This document shows positions 7,804 to 14,819 of a DNA stretch of 26,486 nucleotides, piece after piece. Under the pieces are notes generated by a model. That model searched no databases and had not been told where the DNA came from. It saw only the letters and a program-made list of their open reading frames with translations. Within the stretch, counting starts at the first letter, position 1. The number at the start of each line of letters is the position of its first letter. Position numbers and translations under genes: made by a program. Location of the stretch: the IMG/VR virus record IMGVR_UViG_3300031673_000408, positions 1-26,486 of that record. One strand, written 5' to 3'. Origin of the DNA: a virus.

Positions 7804-8423
7804 GTTCGTATCCCTTTCTCCACTGCTAGTGGACGGTGAGTCCGTGCGCACACCTGACAGAGTTTATGCGGACGAAACGGCTTATCTAATTCGATGAGGC
7901 GGTGGCGACGTATGGTCCTGGCTGCTTGGTCCACGGTCGTCACGACTCGGTTACTACAGCCCGGGACGCGACACAGGGTGGTTTCGACTGGAGATTGTCG
8001 CACCCTTTTGAGCTCAGCTTCATCTGCGACGTCGGCGAGAAAGCACCCCTGGTAGACGGCTAGGAGGCCCTTCAACGCCTCCCGGTTCTCGTAGGGATGA
8101 TACGTACGCGCCATGGCGCGCTTCACGATGGTGGGCAGATCATGTGGGTGGTAGCGTTCCGGAACCCGGGCCGGATCGCAGGGAAAAACATCGTGGGTCT
8201 TCCACTGGTGCTCCATGGCGTCCGCGAACGCGTAACAACGTTCGGGGATGAGCTCGATACCGCGGGGCTCGTCGGCGAGCTCCGCGATAAGAGATGGGAC
8301 CGTCATCAGTTTGACGTTCCCAAAGACCCGGAATAGTTCATCAGGAATGAGGACTGTCTTTTGCTCGTCGTAGAACTCAGATGGGATAACCCACCCGCCA
8401 GTGGTCTCCAACACTGCGTGCAT
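7800..8423 (-). CDS. Hypothetical protein with C-terminal C4 zinc site
   Basis: 207 residues from an ATG preceded by TAGGAGAC. No family was recognised. The N-terminal 150 residues look alpha/beta and contain VIPSEFYDEQKTVLIPDELF and an YHPYENREALKGLLAVYQGC segment. Near the C-terminus, LCRVPGCSN (CxxxxC) and KLCQVCARTH (CxxC) are about 35 residues apart, a plausible four-cysteine zinc finger. It is the only sizeable minus-strand gene between two plus-strand blocks and is transcribed away from the RNA polymerase gene. A small DNA-binding or regulatory protein is possible, but that is inferred from zinc site and position alone. Confidence 0.72.
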   Translation of the reverse strand: MHAVLETTGGWVIPSEFYDEQKTVLIPDELFRVFGNVKLMTVPSLIAELADEPRGIELIPERCYAFADAMEHQWKTHDVFPCDPARVPERYHPHDLPTIVKRAMARTYHPYENREALKGLLAVYQGCFLADVADEAELKRVRQSPVETTLCRVPGCSNRVVTTVDQAARTIRRHRLIELDKPFRPHKLCQVCARTHRPLAVEKGIRT

Positions 8424-8469
8424 TCTGTCTCCTAAATGGTATGAAGGTCGTACTAAAAAGGGGGAGAAT

Positions 8470-8499
8470 GGAGGTCTGCATCACAAGATACAAACCTCC
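8470..8499. promoter_or_regulatory. Inverted repeat in the divergent region before the RNA polymerase gene
   Basis: GGAGGT (8470-8475) and ACCTCC (8494-8499) are inverted arms 18 bases apart; a TG/CA pair extends them beyond one mismatch. The repeat is in the leader of the minus-strand gene and upstream of the RNA polymerase promoter. It may be an operator or an RNA hairpin. No gene was found in 8424-8583. Confidence 0.25.
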
Positions 8500-8509
8500 G
8501 GGGCACACT

Positions 8510-8538
8510 CTTATACCAAAACCTTATCGATCTTTAGA
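8510..8538 (-). promoter_or_regulatory. Weak candidate promoter for the C4-zinc protein gene
   Basis: On the minus strand TCTAAA (8538-8533) and TATAAG (8515-8510) are 17 bases apart. The -10 matches consensus in 5 of 6 positions and the -35 in 3 of 6. Its -35 occupies the same bases as the -35 of the oppositely oriented RNA polymerase promoter candidate, so the two could exclude each other. Confidence 0.25.
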
Positions 8539-8561
8539 TTCCGTCGACGCTGGCCTATACT
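8533..8561 (+). promoter_or_regulatory. Candidate promoter of the RNA polymerase fusion gene
   Basis: TTTAGA (8533-8538), 17 bases, TATACT (8556-8561). The -10 matches sigma70 consensus in 5 of 6 positions and the -35 in 4 of 6. The -10 is shared with the candidate at 14104-14109. Transcription would start near 8568, leaving a leader of about 16 bases that contains AAGGAA. Confidence 0.45.
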
Positions 8562-8583
8562 TTCGACAACCAAAGGAACCCCG

Positions 8584-11500
8584 ATGCCCCTGACGCCCAT
8601 CCTGATCGACGCTGAAACTCGGCGTGACCAAATCCACCGCAAGGCTGTGGAAGGCGTCACCGACGTTTTCCCCCTGGCCGTCAAGGACCACACCATCGAA
8701 GTGGCCAACTTGCGTGTCGATCCTCGCGCCTACTCCTCACGGCAGCAGAAAGAAGCCATCCTGCACGGCCGCACCCTCCAAGAACCCCTCAAGGGTGATC
8801 TGGTGCTGAAGAACTCCGCCGGTAAAACGGTGCAGCAACGCAAAGACACGACCCTCGCGCAGCTCCCCTACTTCACCCAGCGGCACACCTTCATCGTCGA
8901 TGGCAATGAGTACAGCGTCGCCAACCAGCGTCGTGTTCGTCCCGGCGTCTACACCCGTATACGCGGTAATGAGGAGCTCGAAGCCGCGTTCAACCTCGGC
9001 AAGGGCGAGAACTTCCGCGTCAACATGGACCCGGCGAAGGGCCACATGTTCCTGCAGTATGGCTCGACCAACATCCCGATGTATCCCGTACTGAAACGCC
9101 TGGGGGTGAGTGACAAAGAACTCGACCGGGCCTGGGGGCACGGGGTGGTCGCGCAGAACCGCACCGCCTTCGCCAAGAAGGAAGAGCAGTCGCTTGATAA
9201 GCTCTACACCCGCCTCGTCCCGGAGTTTCGTCGCGAAGCGACGACCCTCGACGAGAAGGCTGACGCCATCAAGGCGAGCTACCGCGACACCATGATGGAT
9301 CCGTCCGTCACGGCACGGACCCTCGGGACTCCGTACGAGCACGTCACGCCAGACACGCTGGTCAAAGCCTCCCAGAAGTTGCTCGACGTCCACCGTCAAG
9401 GCATCGATACTGACGACCGTGATAGCCTAGCTTATCAATCTCTCCACAGCGTCGACGATTTCGTCAAAGAACGCCTGCAACTAGAAGGCCGCAACCTCGC
9501 CCGCAAGGTTCGCCTCAAGAGCGGGCAAACGCTCGACCTCGACAAGCTCGTGCCCGGCTCGCCCTTCACCAAAACGCTGCGCAACTTTGCGACCACGAGT
9601 TCGCTCGCGTCTATCCCCACGCAAATCAACCCCATCGAAATCCTCGACAGCGCCGTGCGCATCACCTCGCTCGGAGAGGGTGGCATCGGTTCGGAGCGCG
9701 CCGTGCCCCGCGAGGCGCGACGTTTGCACAACACCCACTTCGGCGTCATCGACCCCAGTCGTACGCCAGAGTCGTATCGCGCTGGCATTGACCTGCGCGC
9801 CTCGTTGTTCACCAAGCGCGACGCCGCCGGGCGTTTCCACACCGTGATGCGCAATGCCAAGACCGGCCGCCTGGTGGACGTCCCGGTGCATGACTTGGAG
9901 AAGGCCACCATCGCTTTCCCCGGTGAGAGCAAAAAGAGCCGCGGCATTTCTGCCATGCGGGAAGGGCAACTGGTCTCGGTTGGCTCTAAGCAAGTCGACT
10001 ATGAGTTGCCCCACCCCTCCTACATGTTCAGCCCCGCCACCAACACGGTGCCGATGCCCGAGAGCATGCAAGGAAACCGTCTCATCATGGGCTCGAAGAT
10101 GGCTACCCAGGCGTTGCCCCTGGTGGACCGTGAGGTGCCCCACATCCAGGTGGAGTCCTACAACCTCGGGCGCAGCTTCGAGCAGGAGCTGGGGCGCCTC
10201 GTCTCCCCGCACGCCCCGGTGGACGGCATCATCAGGAAGATCGACGAGGACTACATCTACCTGGAGCCCACCAGCACCAAGCGGGCCAGCGCCGACGACG
10301 AGCCTGAGCTCCTGCTTATGGCGCCAGTAGAGCACGTGCTCATGGAGAAGACGGCGGGGGCCGCACCGCTCATCAAGATCCACTACGACACGGACTTCCC
10401 GCTGGCGTCCAAGACCTACCTCAACAACGACATCACCGTGAAGGTCGGCGACAAGGTCAAGGCCCACCAACCCCTCGCCGAATCCAACTTCACGCGCAAC
10501 GGCACGCTCGCCCTCGGGAAGAACCTCAACGTCGGCATGCTGGCCTACTACGGCATGAACTCCAACGATGCGGTGGTGGTCTCAGAGAGCGGCTCGCAGA
10601 AGCTCACCAGCGAGCACATGTACAAAGAGGCGATGCCCCTCGACGATGACATCGTCCTCAACAAGAACAAGCATCGCGCCCTCTTCGGTAACCGCTGGAC
10701 CGCCGCTCAATACGACGACCTCGACGAACGGGGCATCGCTAAGCCGGGAGCCAAGGTGATGCCTGGAGACCCCTTAATTGTGGCTCTCCGGAAGACCGCG
10801 CCGAGTCCCGAACAGCAGATGCTAGGACGTCTCCACAAGACCTTGGCCACGCCGTTCCGCGAGCAGGTCACCACGTGGGAACACCGTAACGGCGGCACGG
10901 TTATCGACGTCGTGGTCACGCCTCAGCGCGTGTTGCTTACCGTCAAAACCAGGGAGGCGGCGGGTATCGGGGACAAACTATGCTTCTCCGAAGACACCGA
11001 AGTGCTCACTAAAGATGGCTGGAAAGACGTCGCTGACATCACCATCAACGACGTGCTGTACACCCTGCGCGACAACCACATTGAGCTGCACGAAGCCCAA
11101 GAGGTTCATCACTACCCCACCGCAGGGGAAGTCTACGAACTCAAGTCCCAACAAGTGGACCTGCGCGTCACCCCCAACCACCACCTCTACGTACAACTAC
11201 GCGGTGCGGATAAGCACACCCTTCTCGAAGCTCGGGAGGTCATCGGCAAACGCTGTCGTCACCAGAAAAACGGACACTGGCACGCGGAGACCCCCGCGGT
11301 GTTCTCACTGCCAACCCTCGACGCCGCGGACACGGGTAAGGGCTGTAAGCGGCAACAAGCAGCGGCAGATCGACACGTACCGATTCCCACAAAAGCATGG
11401 CTACGGTTCTTGGGCGCCTACATCGCCAACGGCAGTTACCTCATACATGACCGGAAGAGCCGTCCAGGTACCGTAGATTACCGCGTAAACCTCCACACCA

Positions 11501-14088
11501 TCCGCGGCATCACCCATTCCGTATCCGGAGACCAACACACCTGGATACAGGGCATCCTTGATGAGTGCGGCTTCGCTTACACTACCCGCGATGATCGCCT
11601 CGTCATCAACTCCAAACAACTCACACAGTACGTGGCTCAGTTCGGACACGCCAAAGATAAGCACGTTCCGACCGTGTGCTTTACGTGGGGCGCTGTCGCC
11701 GCGCAGTGGCTGTTGGAGGGTTTACTCGGGTGCGATGGATACCTCACCGCCAGCAACAGCCTTGGGTACACCACCGTTTCTCCGCAACTAGCCGATGACG
11801 TGCAGCGTCTCGCCCTCCATCGCGGATGGTCGGCCAACATCAAAACCTATCAACCATCGAACCCACGCTGGTCGCTGCGTTATACCGTACACATGGTGCA
11901 GTCCAAAAACACGCCCCAGGTGAACCACGGACACAGTGCCACACAAAAAGCCCAAAGCGAACGTATCATACGCTCCAACGAACCCGTCTACGGCATCACC
12001 GTTCCCAACAGCATCCTTTACGTGCGCGTCAACGGTAAGCCCGTCTGGACAGGCAACTCCGGGCGTTTCGGCAACAAGGGCGTCATCTCAAAAATCATCC
12101 CCGACCAGCAGATGATTCAAGATCAAAGCGGTAAGCCCCTCGACGTGCTGATGACTTCGGCCGGCGTGGTAAGCCGCGTCAACCCGGTCCAAATCATCGA
12201 GATGGCCGCCGGCAAAGTGGCTGCCAAAACCGGTAAACCCATCATCATCCCCTCGATGTCGGGACGCAACAACGTCAAGTGGGCGCGGGGCCTCCTCAAG
12301 GAGCATGGTCTCACTGACAAAGAAATCGTCTACAACCCCGTCACTGACAAAGTCATCACCGGCCCTGACGGTAAGGGTGTGATGGTCGGGCCGCAGTACA
12401 TCTACAAGCTATTCAAGAGCACAGAGACCAACTACTCCGCCCGTGGCGTCGAAGACTACGACGTCAACTTGCAACCCGCGAAGGGCGGCGCCACGGGCGC
12501 GAAAGCCCTCGGACGCATGGAAATCAACGCGCTGCTCGCGCACGATGCCCGCAACGTCCTCAAGGAAGCCGGCAGCATCAAGAGCTCCCGTAACGATGAG
12601 TGGTGGCGAGCCTATCAACTAGGATTGCCCCTTCCACCCATGCGGCAATCTTTCGTCGCCGACAAGTTCGCCAATATGCTCCAGGGTGCGGGCATCAAGA
12701 TGGACAAGAGCAATGAGCAGGTCCGCCTCGGGCCGCTCACCGACCAGGACATCACCAAGCTCTCCAGCGGTGCCATCCGCAAATCTACGATGGTGCGGGA
12801 GAAGGACCTGGCTCCGGAGAAGGGAGGCCTTTTCGACCCCATCATCACTGGCGGCACCAGTGGCACGCGCTGGAGTCACGTGGACCTAGCTGAACCCATC
12901 GTCAACCCCACCTTCGCCGATCCCGTGCGACGCCTGCTGAACTTGAACAACACGCAGATGCGTCAGGCCATACGCCAAGGCGGCAAAGGCATTCAAAAAG
13001 AACTCCGCGCCATCGACATGCCTCAGCGACGCCGCGAACTCGAAGCAGAAATCCGTGAAGCCAACGGCAGCCGCCTCGATGATGCCCTCAAACAACTCAA
13101 GACCATCAAAGCCTTGGAACGGGAAAACCTCACGCCTGACAAGGCGTACATGATGTCGAAGCTTCCCGTCGTGCCCCCTGTGGTGCGGCCTATTCTGCCC
13201 TCACGTGGACGCCGTGACCTGCTGGTCTCCGACGCCAACTACCTCTATCGCGATAACATCCTGGCCAATGACGCGTTGACCGACGCCAAGAAATCGCTCC
13301 CCGACAAGGAGGTAGGCGACGCCCGGATGCAGCTCTACGACGCGACCCGCGCGACGTTCGGCCTGGCCGACCCGGTGAGTCCCCAGCTCCAAGGACGTAA
13401 AGCCAAGGGCTTCATCACCACCATCGCTGGGCAGGGCTCCCCCAAGCACGGCTTCTTCCACGGAAAAGTGCTCTACCGTCCCCAGGACCTTTCCGGTCGC
13501 GGCACCGCCATCCCTGACCTCAACCTCAACATGGATGAGATCGGCCTCCCGGAGGAGATGCTGTGGACCACCTACGCCCCCCACATCATGCGCCGCTTAG
13601 TGCAGGGCGGCCACAAAGCTGTCGATGCAAAGAAGCTCATCGAGGACCGGCATCCCGCTGCGCAAGAGGCCCTGCGACGTGAAACCAAAGAGCGGCCCGT
13701 ATTTGTCAACCGTGCCCCCACGCTACATCGCTATAGCATCATCGGAGCGTATCCAGTGCCCGTTCCCGGCAAGACCATCCGCGTCAACCCCTTCATCGAA
13801 AAGGGCATGGGATTAGACTACGATGGGGACGCGTTGCAAATCCACTCCCCCGTCACGCCCAAGGCAGTCGAGGAAGTCAAGGCGATGACCCTCTCCAACC
13901 TCTTGTTCGGTGACAAGACCAAGTCCGACCTGCTAGTCTTCCCACAGCACGAGGCGATCATGGGCATCCACCATGCGAGTAAGGCGGGCAAGGGCAAAAC
14001 CAAGCACCGCTTCAAGAACCAAGCTGCAGCCCTGGAAGCGTACAAGCAAGGAAAGATCGGTCTGACTGATTTCGTACAGATTGGCTGA
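8584..14088 (+). CDS. RNA polymerase beta / beta-prime N-terminal fusion, intein-containing
   Basis: 1834-residue precursor, 1475 after splicing. The beta part shows the fork/rifampicin region (QINPIEILDSAVRITSLGEG, 347-366, then GIGSERAVPREARRLHNTHF), the catalytic block GDKL (796-799) | intein | SGRFGNKG (1159-1166), carrying equivalents of E. coli Lys1065 and Lys1073, and the C-terminal GRMEINALLAHDARNVLKE block. Beta-prime begins near EKGGLFDPIITGG, then SHVDLAEPIVNP, LPVVPPVVRP, LYRPQDLSGRGTAIP and NRAPTLHR. The metal-binding GLDYDGDALQIH has Asp1745, 1747 and 1749 in place of DFDGD. It ends at LEAYKQGKIGLTDF, near E. coli beta-prime residue 550. The N-terminal zinc ribbon of beta-prime is absent. 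The ATG at 8584 is chosen because AAGGAA precedes it; the open frame extends upstream to 8401 but overlaps the promoter and another gene. The remainder of beta-prime is at 18273. Confidence 0.95.
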   Translation: MPLTPILIDAETRRDQIHRKAVEGVTDVFPLAVKDHTIEVANLRVDPRAYSSRQQKEAILHGRTLQEPLKGDLVLKNSAGKTVQQRKDTTLAQLPYFTQRHTFIVDGNEYSVANQRRVRPGVYTRIRGNEELEAAFNLGKGENFRVNMDPAKGHMFLQYGSTNIPMYPVLKRLGVSDKELDRAWGHGVVAQNRTAFAKKEEQSLDKLYTRLVPEFRREATTLDEKADAIKASYRDTMMDPSVTARTLGTPYEHVTPDTLVKASQKLLDVHRQGIDTDDRDSLAYQSLHSVDDFVKERLQLEGRNLARKVRLKSGQTLDLDKLVPGSPFTKTLRNFATTSSLASIPTQINPIEILDSAVRITSLGEGGIGSERAVPREARRLHNTHFGVIDPSRTPESYRAGIDLRASLFTKRDAAGRFHTVMRNAKTGRLVDVPVHDLEKATIAFPGESKKSRGISAMREGQLVSVGSKQVDYELPHPSYMFSPATNTVPMPESMQGNRLIMGSKMATQALPLVDREVPHIQVESYNLGRSFEQELGRLVSPHAPVDGIIRKIDEDYIYLEPTSTKRASADDEPELLLMAPVEHVLMEKTAGAAPLIKIHYDTDFPLASKTYLNNDITVKVGDKVKAHQPLAESNFTRNGTLALGKNLNVGMLAYYGMNSNDAVVVSESGSQKLTSEHMYKEAMPLDDDIVLNKNKHRALFGNRWTAAQYDDLDERGIAKPGAKVMPGDPLIVALRKTAPSPEQQMLGRLHKTLATPFREQVTTWEHRNGGTVIDVVVTPQRVLLTVKTREAAGIGDKLCFSEDTEVLTKDGWKDVADITINDVLYTLRDNHIELHEAQEVHHYPTAGEVYELKSQQVDLRVTPNHHLYVQLRGADKHTLLEAREVIGKRCRHQKNGHWHAETPAVFSLPTLDAADTGKGCKRQQAAADRHVPIPTKAWLRFLGAYIANGSYLIHDRKSRPGTVDYRVNLHTIRGITHSVSGDQHTWIQGILDECGFAYTTRDDRLVINSKQLTQYVAQFGHAKDKHVPTVCFTWGAVAAQWLLEGLLGCDGYLTASNSLGYTTVSPQLADDVQRLALHRGWSANIKTYQPSNPRWSLRYTVHMVQSKNTPQVNHGHSATQKAQSERIIRSNEPVYGITVPNSILYVRVNGKPVWTGNSGRFGNKGVISKIIPDQQMIQDQSGKPLDVLMTSAGVVSRVNPVQIIEMAAGKVAAKTGKPIIIPSMSGRNNVKWARGLLKEHGLTDKEIVYNPVTDKVITGPDGKGVMVGPQYIYKLFKSTETNYSARGVEDYDVNLQPAKGGATGAKALGRMEINALLAHDARNVLKEAGSIKSSRNDEWWRAYQLGLPLPPMRQSFVADKFANMLQGAGIKMDKSNEQVRLGPLTDQDITKLSSGAIRKSTMVREKDLAPEKGGLFDPIITGGTSGTRWSHVDLAEPIVNPTFADPVRRLLNLNNTQMRQAIRQGGKGIQKELRAIDMPQRRRELEAEIREANGSRLDDALKQLKTIKALERENLTPDKAYMMSKLPVVPPVVRPILPSRGRRDLLVSDANYLYRDNILANDALTDAKKSLPDKEVGDARMQLYDATRATFGLADPVSPQLQGRKAKGFITTIAGQGSPKHGFFHGKVLYRPQDLSGRGTAIPDLNLNMDEIGLPEEMLWTTYAPHIMRRLVQGGHKAVDAKKLIEDRHPAAQEALRRETKERPVFVNRAPTLHRYSIIGAYPVPVPGKTIRVNPFIEKGMGLDYDGDALQIHSPVTPKAVEEVKAMTLSNLLFGDKTKSDLLVFPQHEAIMGIHHASKAGKGKTKHRFKNQAAALEAYKQGKIGLTDFVQIG
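10981..12057 (+). mobile_element. Intein in the RNA polymerase beta active-site motif (class 1, degenerate endonuclease)
   Basis: 359 residues (800-1158), inserted between GDKL and SGRFGNKG. Cys800 begins block A (CFSEDTEVLTKDGW). Block B is RVTPNHHLYV (Thr863, His866). The C-terminal junction is KPVWTGN followed by Ser1159, so the nucleophile, terminal Asn and +1 Ser of a class 1 intein are all there. The penultimate residue is Gly rather than the usual His. The LAGLIDADG endonuclease motifs are LGAYIANGSYL and LLEGLLGCDGYL; the first has Asn949 where a catalytic Asp is expected, the second keeps Asp1051. Homing may thus be impaired while splicing must persist, because the unspliced enzyme would have its two active-site lysines 359 residues too far apart. 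Confidence 0.93.
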
Positions 14089-14109
14089 CCACCGCAGATA
14101 CTCTATACT
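14081..14109 (+). promoter_or_regulatory. Candidate sigma70-like promoter after the RNA polymerase fusion gene
   Basis: TTGGCT (14081-14086), 17 bases, TATACT (14104-14109). The match is 4 of 6 and 5 of 6. The -35 overlaps the last codons and stop of the polymerase gene. The next start codon, at 14133, has AAAGGAG in front. This would allow the small proteins, ligase, SET protein and downstream genes to be expressed separately from the polymerase fusion. Confidence 0.5.
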
Positions 14110-14132
14110 TGACCCACACAAAGGAGACGCAC

Positions 14133-14357
14133 ATGGCTCATCTCGATACCGCTTACAAGATTGGCGCCGCGCAGGCCGTCGAAGACTTCAACATCGAACT
14201 CCAAAAGGTCGCTGTTGGCATCCCGGGCGTCCCTGGCGTTCAGGCGGGCAAAGCTCCGGTAGGACAAGCGATCCCGCCCCCGAAGAACATCGTGCCCCCG
14301 ACTCCGGCCGCGCCCGCGCAACCGCCCATGCGACAGCCAGCGCGTCCCATTCTGTAG
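14133..14357 (+). CDS. Small tag-bearing Pro-rich protein 1
   Basis: 74 residues. The start at 14133 is favoured over an in-frame ATG at 14109 because AAAGGAG lies 7 bases upstream and the earlier ATG is inside the promoter -10. The N-terminus (MAHLDTAYKIGAAQAVEDF) forms a short predicted helix nearly matching that of the next protein, which begins MRPLDVAYKLGADAATRDF. The rest is a Pro/Ala/Gly-rich, probably disordered tail. Function is unknown. The paired helix suggests both proteins dock on a common partner, perhaps a capsid or core component; that is inference. Confidence 0.7.
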   Translation: MAHLDTAYKIGAAQAVEDFNIELQKVAVGIPGVPGVQAGKAPVGQAIPPPKNIVPPTPAAPAQPPMRQPARPIL

Positions 14358-14372
14358 GCTCTGGGAGACTCC

Positions 14373-14810
14373 ATGCGCCCACTCGATGTCGCCTACAAGC
14401 TGGGGGCAGATGCGGCTACCCGTGACTTCGTGTACGCGGTAAAAGAGGCCCAGACGCCGGTCCCGCTGCCGGCACAGCCCAACGCGCCACCGTCACCGTT
14501 GACGCCGCCGCCAAAGCCCACCCCGGCACTACCCCTTGGTGCCGCCCCGGCGGTGAAGGGCGCCTCGTTGGCCAGCGATTTCACCACCTGGGCTGACGAC
14601 GCCGCCTACGACAATCCCACGGCGCCGCTGCCGAAGTTCGCCTCCTCAATAGCGGTGGCCAAGGTGTTGGAAAAGCTCGGGGCACCCCGCCGCAAGAAGC
14701 GTGCACCCGCATCGCGGCCACCTGTCGGTAGTGGTGGACGCTTCCAATCCCTCAAGAAGAAGCTCGCCAAGGGGAAGGGCCGGAGCCAGCGTTCGGCCAC
14801 CCGTAAGTAG
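14373..14810 (+). CDS. Small tag-bearing protein 2 with basic tail
   Basis: 145 residues, starting after GGGAGA, 15 bases downstream of the preceding stop. Three zones are visible: an N-terminal helix with the AYKLGADAATRDF signature, a Pro-rich linker (about 27-60), and a lysine/arginine-rich C-terminus (about 105-145) with RRKKR and KKKLAKGKGR, which could bind DNA or RNA. No family is recognised. The N-terminus is similar to the preceding protein, suggesting duplication of the tag segment or two proteins sharing a docking site. The ligase gene begins 9 bases after its stop. Confidence 0.7.
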   Translation: MRPLDVAYKLGADAATRDFVYAVKEAQTPVPLPAQPNAPPSPLTPPPKPTPALPLGAAPAVKGASLASDFTTWADDAAYDNPTAPLPKFASSIAVAKVLEKLGAPRRKKRAPASRPPVGSGGRFQSLKKKLAKGKGRSQRSATRK

Positions 14811-14819
14811 TGACGGTGG

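Noticed and set aside
8401-8583. Upstream extension of the RNA polymerase fusion frame, adding 61 residues
   Set aside because: It overlaps the minus-strand gene start and the promoter candidate, has no ribosome-binding site, and does not resemble polymerase; the ATG at 8584 has AAGGAA in front.
9481-10470. 329-residue open frame on the minus strand
   Set aside because: Antisense to conserved RNA polymerase beta blocks.
14040-14085. AYKQGKIGLTDF at the end of the polymerase fusion as another copy of the terminal tag
   Set aside because: The same segment is part of the normal beta-prime family pattern (E. coli LYRSGLASLHARV region), so similarity to the tag is coincidental.
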